Of a stretch of 64,000 nt of DNA, positions 40,558 through 49,736 are shown piece after piece. Numbering within the stretch: the stretch's first letter is position 1; each line of letters opens with the position of its first letter. The notes beneath the pieces are model-generated. The model was given only the letters and a program-made list of their open reading frames with translations, ran no database searches and was not told where the DNA came from. Source of the DNA: Paenibacillus pectinilyticus (lineage in GTDB: Bacteria; Bacillota; Bacilli; Paenibacillales; NBRC-103111); assembly GCF_001700435.1 (NCBI RefSeq), contig NZ_LYPC01000016.1, forward strand, positions 124,001 to 188,000, read 5' to 3'. A program made the position numbers and the translations under genes.

Positions 40558-41895
40558 TTACTTTTTCGAATCCACCAGCTTCTGAATCTTATCCTGCGCG
40601 GTTTTGATCGTCGTATCGATATCCTGATTTTTCAGCATCATTTTATCGAATTCTTCTTGCATGATTTTCTCGACCTCGGCTTGATATGTCAGCGGTGTGG
40701 CTACTTTCGCAGCCGCCGTGTTTTTCAACACATACAGTAGCGATTCTTTATCTACCATAGCAGGCGACTTCGTTTTGGAAACGATTTGATCAACGACTTG
40801 ATCCAGGTTTGCTTTTTTCCAAGAAGGAATGAAACGGCCCTGCAGCACGAGACCTTCGGTTGTGAACCAACGAATGAAGGTATACGCTTCTTGCTTATGC
40901 TTCGAGTTATTGTAAATGGCAAAGTTGTCTCCACCAACTGGCGTTACGTTAGGCTCTCCTTTGTTCATCGTCGGCCATGGTGCAAAGACTGTCTTGAACG
41001 TCGCTGGCACTGCGTCCGAGCCGCCTGTTTCCGCAATAATGAAGGAGCCTACAGCCATCATACTCGTATTCTGATTGAAGTATTGCGGACGGTAGTTCAG
41101 CTTCTGGCTCAGCACCTCGGCGTACGGGGTCGCTGACTTATCCTTCTCTGCCTGCAAGCGCAGCTCTAAGGATTTACGCATGAATGGCGTGTTAATATTG
41201 GCGCTTTTCCCATCATCGGTGACGAGGCCGGAGTTTTGCATTTGACCAAATTGAGCCAGGTATGTGAAGTTAATAAAGGTATGGAAAAACGTGCCGTAAC
41301 GTGTTTTGCCGCCCTCGGTCTTCGTCATTTTCTTCGCATAGTCGAGGTAGTCATCCCATGTCCAGTTTTTCGGCACGGTCAGACCCGCTTCTTTCAAATG
41401 GTTTTCATTAATGGTAACGAACTGTGTCACGGATTTCCCTGGAATGCCATAGGTTTTGCCATTTAATTGTGTAGCACCCATATACTCGTCATCGATCTTG
41501 ATGCCATCTTTATTCAAATAGGCGTCCAGTGGCTCGAACATGCCCAGCGCAGCACGCTGAGTCAGATAGCTCGACGCCGGGAGCATGATCACATCCATAT
41601 CTTCGGCCGACGCTGCCGCAAGGTCAATTTTTTTAAGCGCTTCTAAGGAGTTGTTATCGCCAGCAGACACGAATTCCACCTTAATATTCGGATATTTCTT
41701 CTCGAAGGCATCGATGACAACATCAAAACCATCATTCTTTAAGTTGTTCCACGTATGCAGCTTGATCGTTACTGGCTTGCCACTGGCACTCGATGCTGGC
41801 GTCGTGCTGCCTTCTGTTCCTTTGGATGCACATCCTGTAAGCAGTACAACTGCTGCCGTCATGCCAATTGCGGTTTGTTTCCATGTTGTTTTCAT
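40558..41895 (-). CDS. Sugar ABC transporter substrate-binding lipoprotein
   Basis: A 445-residue lipoprotein. The signal peptide ends in the lipobox LLTGC (Cys 22). The mature part is a family-1 solute-binding protein with KLHTWNNLKNDGFDVVIDAFEKKYPNI near the start. It captures an oligosaccharide outside the membrane for the two permeases encoded upstream. GGGGGA precedes ATG 41895. It is the last gene of a three-gene unit (permease, permease, binding protein); more often the binding protein comes first. The ATPase is missing, as usual for CUT1 systems that share MsmX. The substrate is not readable from sequence. Confidence 0.92.
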   Translation of the reverse strand: MKTTWKQTAIGMTAAVVLLTGCASKGTEGSTTPASSASGKPVTIKLHTWNNLKNDGFDVVIDAFEKKYPNIKVEFVSAGDNNSLEALKKIDLAAASAEDMDVIMLPASSYLTQRAALGMFEPLDAYLNKDGIKIDDEYMGATQLNGKTYGIPGKSVTQFVTINENHLKEAGLTVPKNWTWDDYLDYAKKMTKTEGGKTRYGTFFHTFINFTYLAQFGQMQNSGLVTDDGKSANINTPFMRKSLELRLQAEKDKSATPYAEVLSQKLNYRPQYFNQNTSMMAVGSFIIAETGGSDAVPATFKTVFAPWPTMNKGEPNVTPVGGDNFAIYNNSKHKQEAYTFIRWFTTEGLVLQGRFIPSWKKANLDQVVDQIVSKTKSPAMVDKESLLYVLKNTAAAKVATPLTYQAEVEKIMQEEFDKMMLKNQDIDTTIKTAQDKIQKLVDSKK

Positions 41896-41924
41896 CCTAT
41901 AAATTCCCCCTAAGTCTGAATGTA

Positions 41925-42755
41925 CTAACCCTTGACGCTTCCTGAAGCAACACCCTCAATGACATGCTTTTGACCTATGATGAAAATAATCAACAAAGGA
42001 AGAATAGCTGAAACGGCTGCTGCCATGATCAGAGATAAGTACTCGCCGTTCACATCAGCAAATTTCCGCATGCCCAGTTGAAGGGTGAACAAATGTTCGG
42101 AACGCAGGAAAATAAGTGGATTCTGATAATCATTCCATGTCCAGATGAAGCGCAAGATCATATAGGTGGCCATCGCTGGTCTCACTAACGGAAGTGTAAT
42201 CCGATAAAAGGTCACCCAGTGGTTCGCACCATCCATGCGGGCAGATTCGATAATTTCGTTATGAATGCCCATGAAAAACTGCCGAAGCAAAAACGTACCG
42301 AGCACGCCTGAGGCGCCAATTAAAACAAGACCCAGATGGCTGTCGAATAAGCCTAACCAGCGGAACATGATGAATTGCGGCACGAGAATTGCTTGATGCG
42401 GAATCATGAACGTTGCAAGCACGAGTACGAAGATGAGATCGCGCCCCTTGAAGACCACTTTCGAGAAGCCGTAAGCCGCCATACAGGAGATGAGCAAAGA
42501 AAAAAGTGTCGTCATGATCGTGACTTTCAAGCTATTCCAATAATATAGCGTAAAAGGCAGGGCGCCTGCCCACACTTCGCTATAATTTTTTGAAGCCTGC
42601 CAGGTGTGAGGAATCCACTGAATCGGATAAGTCAGAACATCCAGCTCCGGCTTGAAGGAGGCGGAAAGCATCCAAACAAACGGCAGAACGAAGATAATGC
42701 CCCCAAGCGCCATGCCTAGTGTGATTAACGTGCGATAGAGTCGAATTCTTGGCAT
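41925..42755 (-). CDS. Sugar ABC transporter permease, MalG/LacG-type
   Basis: A 276-residue inner-membrane permease with six predicted helices. The cytoplasmic EAA loop reads EIIESARMDGANHWVTFYRITLP (near residue 185), which docks on the ATPase. The C-terminus is IGQKHVIEGVASGSVKG, standard for this family. GGGAGGTG precedes the ATG, which lies 15 bases after the first permease's stop. It forms the translocation pore with the upstream gene product and works with the lipoprotein encoded just downstream. Confidence 0.93.
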   Translation of the reverse strand: MPRIRLYRTLITLGMALGGIIFVLPFVWMLSASFKPELDVLTYPIQWIPHTWQASKNYSEVWAGALPFTLYYWNSLKVTIMTTLFSLLISCMAAYGFSKVVFKGRDLIFVLVLATFMIPHQAILVPQFIMFRWLGLFDSHLGLVLIGASGVLGTFLLRQFFMGIHNEIIESARMDGANHWVTFYRITLPLVRPAMATYMILRFIWTWNDYQNPLIFLRSEHLFTLQLGMRKFADVNGEYLSLIMAAAVSAILPLLIIFIIGQKHVIEGVASGSVKG

Positions 42756-42770
42756 AGGATCACCTCCCGA

Positions 42771-43715
42771 TTAATAATTTACCCATTTCTTCTGGCCAAT
42801 CCATTGAATTAACGTGATAAGTAGAATGAAGAACAGCAGAATCATCCCAATAGCAGATGCATAACCAGATTTCAAATTAATGAACGCGGTTTCATATAAG
42901 TAGAACACGATAACCGATGTCGAGCCGGCCGGTCCACCATTTGTCAGAATCATGATGAGATCGAACGCTTTGAAGGACGATACAATCCCCGTTATCAGCA
43001 GGAAAAATGTTGTTGGTGACAGCATCGGCAGCGTAACGGAGAAGAATTGTTTTATCGGCGATGCACCGTCAATCCCAGCTGCTTCATATAGATCTTTAGG
43101 AATATTTTGCAAGCCTGCTAGAAAGATAATCATATTAAACCCGAGCGACGCCCACACCATAATGATCATGACGGAAAGGAGTGCATAGCTGGGATCAGCC
43201 AGCCACATCGGTGGATGTGCAATGCCTATCGATTTCAAGAAGCCATTGATCGGTCCACTGTTCGGATGAAATAAAATTCGCCAGAGAACGGCTACCGCAA
43301 CAAAGCTGGAGATAAAGGGCATGAAATAGATGACTTTGAAAAAGGTTTTGAAGTAGGTGGCTGAATTAATCAGCACAGCCAAGACCAGTGACAGGAACAT
43401 GGCGACGGGTACGACACCCATTAAGTAGATATTATTTTTAATCGCCCGCAAGAAGCTTTCGTCATGTAACAGACCTTGGTAATTCGTGACCCCGATGAAC
43501 TTGATGTGCCCTATGCCTGTAATAAAATTCCAATCCGTAAAGGAGATCAAAGCGGACAGCAGAATCGGGATAATCGTGAGTACCGTCGTTGTAATCAACA
43601 TTGGCGAGATAAACAAATAACCCGCGATTGTATCGTAAAATGACTGCTTACGCGCATAACGGGGTGTTGTCTGGCTCTTCGCATCCGTTACACTTTTGGT
43701 TAACACTTGTTCCAT
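42771..43715 (-). CDS. Sugar ABC transporter permease, MalF/LacF-type
   Basis: A 314-residue permease with six predicted helices after an N-terminal cytoplasmic tail. Its EAA loop is KDLYEAAGIDGASPIKQFFSVTLP (near residue 215). It heads the transporter operon and pairs with the MalG-type permease. GAGGTG lies 6 bases before ATG 43715. Its upstream region is shared with a divergent sulfatase gene and is rich in A and T tracts with GAATTTT/AAAATTC inverted repeats, a likely control region for both directions. Confidence 0.93.
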   Translation of the reverse strand: MEQVLTKSVTDAKSQTTPRYARKQSFYDTIAGYLFISPMLITTTVLTIIPILLSALISFTDWNFITGIGHIKFIGVTNYQGLLHDESFLRAIKNNIYLMGVVPVAMFLSLVLAVLINSATYFKTFFKVIYFMPFISSFVAVAVLWRILFHPNSGPINGFLKSIGIAHPPMWLADPSYALLSVMIIMVWASLGFNMIIFLAGLQNIPKDLYEAAGIDGASPIKQFFSVTLPMLSPTTFFLLITGIVSSFKAFDLIMILTNGGPAGSTSVIVFYLYETAFINLKSGYASAIGMILLFFILLITLIQWIGQKKWVNY

Positions 43716-43904
43716 GTAATCACCTCAATCATCGTTGTATACGCTCATTATAGGAGCCTCGACTAGGAAATACATGAAACGAATTTTTCTATTTGCGAAA
43801 AAAAATGCGCGAATTTTTTTGGTTTTTGCAAAATTCGTTGAATGTGCTAGGCGCCAAAACTCACTATTATAGTAAGTATCCAACAGCCAAAGGAGAGACG
43901 AACG

Positions 43905-45266
43905 ATGGATAAGAAACCGAATATTTTATTTCTGATGAGTGATGAACATCGCCCGGATGTTGCCGGTTGGGCGGGCAATACCGTTATACGCACTCCCATT
44001 ATGGATAAGCTTGCTAAGGATGGTGTTGTTTTCAGCAATGCCTATACCCCTTCCCCGATCTGCATTCCCGCTCGCCAATGTATCATGTCGGGTCAGCTCC
44101 CTCGTACGAGCAAGTGCGAGAAGTTCGGGCAGGATTTAGCCCCTGGCTCCATGACCTTCGCTAGGCAATTCGCCTTAGAGGGCTATGAAACGGTCGTCAG
44201 TGGGAAGCTTCATCACCTCGGAACGGATCAAATGCAGGGCTGGACGTCACGAATCAGCGGAGATATCCAAGTAAACCCCTATTATATCGGCGGTAAGGCG
44301 ATGGATCATCGCAAACATTTCGCAGAAGTCAAATGGTCGAATGCCAAAGAAATTACACGCGCTGGCGTCGGCAGAGGGCTATGCGTATCTCATGACGAGT
44401 ACGCTGTGCAGGGAGCAAAGCAGTTTATCGAGGATTTTTTCTGCAATCCGTACTATGATAGAGATCAAACACAACCATTACTCCTGAAGGTAAGCTTGCT
44501 TCAACCACACTATCCATACTTTACGAGCGAAGATAAATTTAATTATTATTTAAATCGTGTAGATCCTTATTTGAACGAAGAAGTGTTTGATCATCCGTTT
44601 CTGTCCCAACATCAAGTGAAAGCAGGTTCTGATGTCACAGAGCGCGATCTGCGCCGAGCCACAGCAGCCTACTATGGGATGGTTGAAACGATCGATAGCC
44701 TGTACGGGGAAGTGCTAGATGCCCTCACCCACGCCGGGCAAAACCTCGATGACTGGATCATCGTCTATACGAGTGATCATGGCGAGATGCTGGGGGAGCA
44801 TGGTATTTGGGAGAAGCAGAAGTTCTTCGAGGCAAGCGCTAGAGTTCCGCTGATCATCCGTTACCCACGGAAGTTCCCAGATGGCGGCGTTGTGGAAGAG
44901 AACGTCAATCTTTGTGACCTTTTTGCAACCTTATGCGATCTGTCCGATACGCCTGTTCCGCAAGAGCTCGATAGTCGAAGTCTTGTCCCCCTCATGGCCA
45001 AAAACGGAGAAGCGTGGAATAATGAAACCATCTCGCAATTTATGGGCACTAATCTCATGATCAAGCGCGATCATCTCAAGTATCAATATTATGGCGAAAC
45101 GATGCCCGAGGTGCTATTCGATTTACACCGAAACCCGGAGGAATCGCTTAATTTCATTGATGAACCGGAGTATGCGCAGCAAGTGGTGCAGTTCCGTAAG
45201 CGTCGCGGCGAGCTAGGCTTCGGGCCTGAGGCTGATCCCTCTTATCAGAACGCAGGATACGTATAA
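43905..45266 (+). CDS. Type I sulfatase (cysteine-type)
   Basis: A 453-residue alkaline-phosphatase-superfamily enzyme. The start (MDKKPNILFLMSDEHRPDV) supplies metal-binding Asp residues. SPICIPARQCIMSG (near residue 50) contains CxPxR, whose cysteine is converted to formylglycine. YTSDHGEMLGEHG (near 290) supplies further metal ligands. Such enzymes remove sulfate esters; some relatives hydrolyse phosphonate or phosphate diesters. There is no signal peptide, so it is probably cytoplasmic and acts on an imported sulfated sugar. It is divergent from the sugar transporter and is followed by YesM/YesN after 35 bases. No sulfatase-maturase is in the window. Confidence 0.9.
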   Translation: MDKKPNILFLMSDEHRPDVAGWAGNTVIRTPIMDKLAKDGVVFSNAYTPSPICIPARQCIMSGQLPRTSKCEKFGQDLAPGSMTFARQFALEGYETVVSGKLHHLGTDQMQGWTSRISGDIQVNPYYIGGKAMDHRKHFAEVKWSNAKEITRAGVGRGLCVSHDEYAVQGAKQFIEDFFCNPYYDRDQTQPLLLKVSLLQPHYPYFTSEDKFNYYLNRVDPYLNEEVFDHPFLSQHQVKAGSDVTERDLRRATAAYYGMVETIDSLYGEVLDALTHAGQNLDDWIIVYTSDHGEMLGEHGIWEKQKFFEASARVPLIIRYPRKFPDGGVVEENVNLCDLFATLCDLSDTPVPQELDSRSLVPLMAKNGEAWNNETISQFMGTNLMIKRDHLKYQYYGETMPEVLFDLHRNPEESLNFIDEPEYAQQVVQFRKRRGELGFGPEADPSYQNAGYV

Positions 45267-45301
45267 CAGCTAGAGAAACAACCTAGGGAGGTCATCCAGA
45301 C

Positions 45302-47089
45302 ATGCGATTCCTACAATATCTTCATAGACTATCACTTCGGCAGAAGCTCATTCTTACATCGATCGCATGCCTGGTATTTCCTACCTTATTGATGCTTTAT
45401 GTGACCATTGTGTATTCTGAACGCATTATTCGTGAGCAGACACAAGAGAAATCTGCCCAATCGCTGCAGATCGTTCAGAATCAAATCTATAATATTTTCG
45501 ATGAAATGGTTTCTATTTCCAATTTCATTCAATTCGACCCCGAGCTCCGAGGCTTGATGGAAAATGGCAAAACGGACCCGCTAGCCGCGAAACAGATCAC
45601 CACACGGCTTGAACAGATCGCCGGTGAAAAGCCTGATTTGCAGTTAACTCTGCTGATGACAGACGGCCGCGCATACTCGGACTACTCATTTTACGACTGG
45701 GACCCGCTCCTCTTCATGAAGCGTTACTGGTTCCCTAAGCTAGCCAGCTTATCTGCCTATGACACGCTATTTATTGGTGCAGAGCCGAACTACCTTCCGC
45801 TTCAGGCCAAAGAAAATCCTTACGTATTCATGACTTCACGGATGCTGTACAGCGACTCGCCTAAGCCACTCGCATCGCTGATCGTGAGTCGATCCGAGAG
45901 TGCGATTCGTAATTTATTCGATGGGTTTACAGAGGATGTCTATTTGCTAGACGCCAATGATCAGATCTTATCGAACCGTAATACCGGATTCATCGGGCAA
46001 TCCTTTCATACGATTATGGATGTCAACCAAGTCAACCCATCAGGCATGATTCAGCTGCATGGTACCAATCAGCTTTATACGTCCCTTCCCTTGCGCTTTG
46101 CCGGTTGGAAGCTCGTGAGTGTGGCTCCCTACGAACAACTGACAGAAAAACTCACAGGCATGTACCATTCCGGCCTCATTCTGCAAGTCCTTTTCGCAGC
46201 AGGCTTTCTGATTGCCCTTGTCTACCTGCTACAGCGTTTCACAAAGCCGATCAAAGTACTGGGTCTTGTGGTGCAAAAAGTCGAAGCTGGCGACATGAGT
46301 GTCCGCTCGAATATTCGAGGCGGTGACGAAGTCGGGCAGTTCGGCCGCTCTTTTGACAACATGCTGGACCGCATCTTGGAGATGTTGGAGCATGTGAAAC
46401 TCGAGCAAGAACTGAAGCGTCATGCGGAGCTAGCTATGCTGCAAGCCCAGATTCATCCGCATTTTCTTTTTAACGTGCTAAGCTCGATACGCTTGAAGCT
46501 GTTGATGAAGGAGGATAAAGAGAACGCCGAACTAGTCGAATCCCTGTCTTCCCTGCTCCGTGCGATGATTTCCAATCAACTGGAGTTCATTCCCTTACAT
46601 GCCGAGCTTGCCACGATTAAGCAGTATATGGATTTGATGAATTTTGCCATTCGGCATCCTGCTGCCGTATTTGTAGATGTGGCCCCCGAGCTGCTGATGG
46701 AAGAAATACCGCGATTTATCCTTCAGCCTCTCATCGAGAATGCCTATAAGCATGGCTTTAATCGCAAGAAGGGCACTATCGTAATCCGTGCTCAGAAGAC
46801 GGGCAGCACCTTACTCATTACGATCAAAGACGATGGCAAAGGGATGGATGACGTGACCCTCCGGCAATTACAAGAACGCCTCCTTCGCAACAAGCAGCAG
46901 ATCGTCATCCAATCCGCGATGCTGGATGGCACACGTTCTTCCGGTATCGGTCTTTCGAATGTATACGAACGGCTTAAATTGATTTATGGCGATCTTTTCG
47001 AGATGAACATTCACAGCCAGCCACAACAAGGAATGACGATTGAACTCCATATTCCTGCTGATTTCAGAAGGAGTGAACCTCTTGTATAA
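45302..47089 (+). CDS. YesM-type sensor histidine kinase
   Basis: A 595-residue membrane kinase. There are two membrane helices (about 15-37 and 285-305) with a Cache-like extracytoplasmic sensor between. A HAMP domain follows (VVQKVEAGDMSVRSN), then the LytS/YesM His-kinase motif AQIHPHFLFNVLSSIRLKL (near residue 390) and the ATPase boxes FILQPLIENAYKHGF and DDGKGMD. YesM/YesN pairs in paenibacilli usually control nearby polysaccharide-use genes. GGGAGG precedes the ATG and the gene is 35 bases after the sulfatase, so they probably share a transcript. Its stop overlaps the regulator's TTG start. Confidence 0.92.
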   Translation: MRFLQYLHRLSLRQKLILTSIACLVFPTLLMLYVTIVYSERIIREQTQEKSAQSLQIVQNQIYNIFDEMVSISNFIQFDPELRGLMENGKTDPLAAKQITTRLEQIAGEKPDLQLTLLMTDGRAYSDYSFYDWDPLLFMKRYWFPKLASLSAYDTLFIGAEPNYLPLQAKENPYVFMTSRMLYSDSPKPLASLIVSRSESAIRNLFDGFTEDVYLLDANDQILSNRNTGFIGQSFHTIMDVNQVNPSGMIQLHGTNQLYTSLPLRFAGWKLVSVAPYEQLTEKLTGMYHSGLILQVLFAAGFLIALVYLLQRFTKPIKVLGLVVQKVEAGDMSVRSNIRGGDEVGQFGRSFDNMLDRILEMLEHVKLEQELKRHAELAMLQAQIHPHFLFNVLSSIRLKLLMKEDKENAELVESLSSLLRAMISNQLEFIPLHAELATIKQYMDLMNFAIRHPAAVFVDVAPELLMEEIPRFILQPLIENAYKHGFNRKKGTIVIRAQKTGSTLLITIKDDGKGMDDVTLRQLQERLLRNKQQIVIQSAMLDGTRSSGIGLSNVYERLKLIYGDLFEMNIHSQPQQGMTIELHIPADFRRSEPLV

Positions 47090-48686
47090 AGTCGTGCTCG
47101 CTGATGATCATATACCGATCCTAGATTATTTAACCTCAAGCATCCCTTGGGAATCCTTAGGATTAACCCTTGTGGCCGCTTGTGCCGACGGTGAAGAAGC
47201 CCTCGAGGCCTGCGAGCTGCATCGCCCTAACATCCTCCTTACCGACATCGGAATGCCGATTATGGATGGCATCGAGCTCTTAGAGAAGGTTCGCGCTAGC
47301 AATCCGCAGTTAAAAACGATTATCCTTTCCTGCCACGAAGATTTTCACTATGCGCAGAAAGCCGTTAAATTGCATGTAAGCGAGTATGTGCTTAAGGAGA
47401 GCTTGCAGATCGAGCATCTCATCGAGCTGCTCCAAACGCTCGTCTCGCAGATGAATGAGGAAAGAACTGCGAAGCAGGACGTCCGCAAGCTGCAGGCAGT
47501 CGTGCAGCAAAACAGCTCCGTCATCCGTTCCACCTTCCTGCGAACGTTGCTCGAGCAGCCTGTACTGAACGCAGCCGAGTGGGCAGAGAAGGCCGCGTCC
47601 TTCGGCATCCACCTGAAAGATGGCAGCTGCTATCTGCCTGTTCTCGCTTTACCCGAGCGCATCGCCGATGTGGAGTCACGTTTTGGCGGCGCTCATTTGG
47701 TGCAGTTTGTGCTGGATAACACCTTAAACGAGTCGATATCTACCGAGGGCTGCGTTAATCTCTCTCTGGATGAGCGGCACGCGATCCTGCTGTTTCCCTT
47801 CCCCAGAACGTTGAAACGAAACATACATGAAGAAATCCGTACCGCGCTCCACCAGGCGCAGCAGGCTTTCCACCATTACATGCGCATCGATATCTCGCTC
47901 TATATCGGGGAGCTCTGTGATGATCTGCCTTCGTTGAAAAAGCAAATCCAAGCGTTGCTGGATGCCAAGTTATTTCGTTTCTATGCCGGAGAAAAGCGAA
48001 TCGGACCTGTTGTACCCATGGTGCCCACGGACGACGACCTCTTCGTACATTACTCCGAAGCTGTTCAAGATTTCCGCACCTGTATCCAGAGCAGCAATGA
48101 AGAGGATCTGCAAGCTGCGATGACCAAATGGTTCGGGCTCTTTCGAACCAAACACTATCCTGTAGATACCGTGCGCAGCTGGATGGTCAATCTGGTGATG
48201 GAGCTGGAGCTCAAATATATCGTGATGCAGCATTTTGTCTCGAATTTCAAGGCCGAGCTGCTGCACCAGACTATTTATGCGATCGTTACACTGGATCATC
48301 TGCAAGAGTGGACGCATCAGTTTCTCTTGGATAAAAGAGCAGCCGTACAAGCGCTCAGCCATCACACCGTGCGCAAAGAAATCGCCGATGCGAAGCGCTA
48401 TATCCTGCTTCATCTAGGCGAACGGACCAGTATGGAAGAAATGGCGGGTCGCCTGAACCTGAACCCCTCCCATTTCAGCCGCCTGTTCAAAAAAGAAACC
48501 GGTGAAACCTTCGTCGAGTTCGTCACTCGCTCCAAAATGGAGCGCGCGCGCGAACTTTTAGACACCTCCGATGCGAGTATTGAACAAATCGCGGAGCAGC
48601 TTGGTTTTGAACATACGAGCTATTTTATCAAGCTGTTTCGCGGGTTTACGCAGTTGTCTCCTTCGGAGTATAGGAGGAGGATGTAG
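47082..48686 (+). CDS. YesN-type response regulator with AraC DNA-binding domain
   Basis: A 534-residue regulator. The N-terminal receiver has VLADDHIP and the phosphoacceptor Asp in LLTDIGMPIMDGIELL (near residue 53). A long middle region follows. The AraC domain at about 435-532 contains LNLNPSHFSRLFKKETGE and LGFEHTSYFIKLFRGFTQLSP. The start is TTG 47082, with AAGGAG 8 bases before, rather than the GTG upstream; it overlaps the kinase stop by 8 bases. It is expected to activate the local transporter and sulfatase genes in response to a sugar sensed by YesM. Confidence 0.92.
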   Translation: MYKVVLADDHIPILDYLTSSIPWESLGLTLVAACADGEEALEACELHRPNILLTDIGMPIMDGIELLEKVRASNPQLKTIILSCHEDFHYAQKAVKLHVSEYVLKESLQIEHLIELLQTLVSQMNEERTAKQDVRKLQAVVQQNSSVIRSTFLRTLLEQPVLNAAEWAEKAASFGIHLKDGSCYLPVLALPERIADVESRFGGAHLVQFVLDNTLNESISTEGCVNLSLDERHAILLFPFPRTLKRNIHEEIRTALHQAQQAFHHYMRIDISLYIGELCDDLPSLKKQIQALLDAKLFRFYAGEKRIGPVVPMVPTDDDLFVHYSEAVQDFRTCIQSSNEEDLQAAMTKWFGLFRTKHYPVDTVRSWMVNLVMELELKYIVMQHFVSNFKAELLHQTIYAIVTLDHLQEWTHQFLLDKRAAVQALSHHTVRKEIADAKRYILLHLGERTSMEEMAGRLNLNPSHFSRLFKKETGETFVEFVTRSKMERARELLDTSDASIEQIAEQLGFEHTSYFIKLFRGFTQLSPSEYRRRM

Positions 48687-48766
48687 GGATGATGTAGGGA
48701 GATGCTAGGATGCGCCGCCGATAGACTCACCGCCAGTTAGTGCCGCATCCGTTGGGCTTTGGTAGC

Positions 48767-48797
48767 AAAAAAGACAACCGGGATCGGTTGTCTTTTT
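48767..48797. terminator. Terminator after yesN
   Basis: AAAAAGACAACC, a 6-base loop and GGTTGTCTTTTT form a perfect stem with T/A tails, about 80 bases past the yesN stop. Confidence 0.85.
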
Positions 48798-49319
48798 GGG
48801 TTGTATGCTGCTAGGGTGAAGGCCTTAGAGTCTCAAAGATACGAGTCCAAGTTCACAATTAAGTTACTTGTGTCGCCAAGTGAGCACCATCGGTGAAAAC
48901 TTCAGGTCCAATGGTTGTGAACTGAGGCTACTGTCCAAGCAACTTGTGGTGCCCATGTGAGCCCCTGCTGCCCGTTTGGGAACGTAGATCCCTTATTTCT
49001 CGGAATTTACGCAAAAATCCGGAGTAACGGAACGTGAGTACGCTATTTGCTCGCTTTCCCCTATTTTAGGTTAAAAACAACAAAATAGCGGATCCTCGTT
49101 CCCTATCTCGCCAATTCCAGCTTATCTGGTTGAAATAGCGGAACTACGTTCCCTTCCTCCAGCTGCGGTTCCAGTTCTTCTCCAACTACTGTATTAGCTT
49201 CCAGTTCAAGCATCTGATCTTGCGTTTCACTCTTGCTACTGCTAGTACATCAGCTTCCAGCTCGAACTCCTGATGCTGCTCGTCCCCAACCAGAAGTTTC
49301 ACACATTGAAACCAAAACC
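48798..49319. other. Intergenic stretch without genes
   Basis: No credible gene is seen. The 48830-48970 part has CAAGTT/AACTTG pairings and repeated AACTTGTG motifs. The 48978-49153 part holds four copies of an AAATAGCGGA-type repeat (separate entry). The 49160-49310 part has short repeats of CCAGTTC/CAGCTTCCAG. Confidence 0.5.
48978..49153. repeat. Four copies of an AAATAGCGGA...CGTTCCC repeat, two in each orientation
   Basis: Copies of about 21 bases at 48978-48998 and 49029-49048 (minus orientation) and at 49083-49103 and 49133-49153 (plus orientation). The pattern is AAATAGCGGA(T/A)C(C/T)(T/A)CGTTCCC. The two inverted pairs could fold. Periods are about 50 bases, as in the other intergenic repeats of this window. 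Confidence 0.65.
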
Positions 49320-49613
49320 CTAAATCTCAATATCCACGATCAAGCTGTCCACTCGGCCAACCTCGCGAATGTAGGCAGCAACCGCTTGATGCTCTGGGTT
49401 AGGGCCGTAAGCAGCCAGCGCTGTGCGATCCTCGAATCGTACAGATAATACAACTTGGAAACCTTGATTTTTCTCAGAAAAGTTAATGCCCGCTTGAATA
49501 TCCACGATACCTGTAAGATGAGCGCGAAGCGCTTTAAAGCGGTCAACGACCTCTTGAAGCTGCTCCTGCGTAGTCGTTTCACCAAATTTAACAAGGACGA
49601 TATGATCGATCAT
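49320..49613 (-). CDS. Dabb-domain (stress-responsive A/B barrel) protein
   Basis: A 97-residue cytoplasmic protein matching the dimeric alpha/beta barrel (Dabb) family: MIDHIVLVKFGETTTQEQLQEV at the start, then DIQAGINFSEKNQGFQVVLSVRFED, and HQAVAAYIREV with the conserved His. Members range from stress-related proteins to small-molecule-binding enzymes, and no specific reaction can be assigned. GAAGG lies 9 bases before the ATG. It stands alone in the leftward direction. Confidence 0.88.
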   Translation of the reverse strand: MIDHIVLVKFGETTTQEQLQEVVDRFKALRAHLTGIVDIQAGINFSEKNQGFQVVLSVRFEDRTALAAYGPNPEHQAVAAYIREVGRVDSLIVDIEI

Positions 49614-49736
49614 GGGTGTGTACCTTCTTTCTATTTTCGTTAAGGGAATAAATAATCAACGTCCCTAATCTTATGACAAAATGGCGATCGAAGCAATTCA
49701 TAACTTCCGATACCCTCGGGCTAAGCTCGGCTACCG

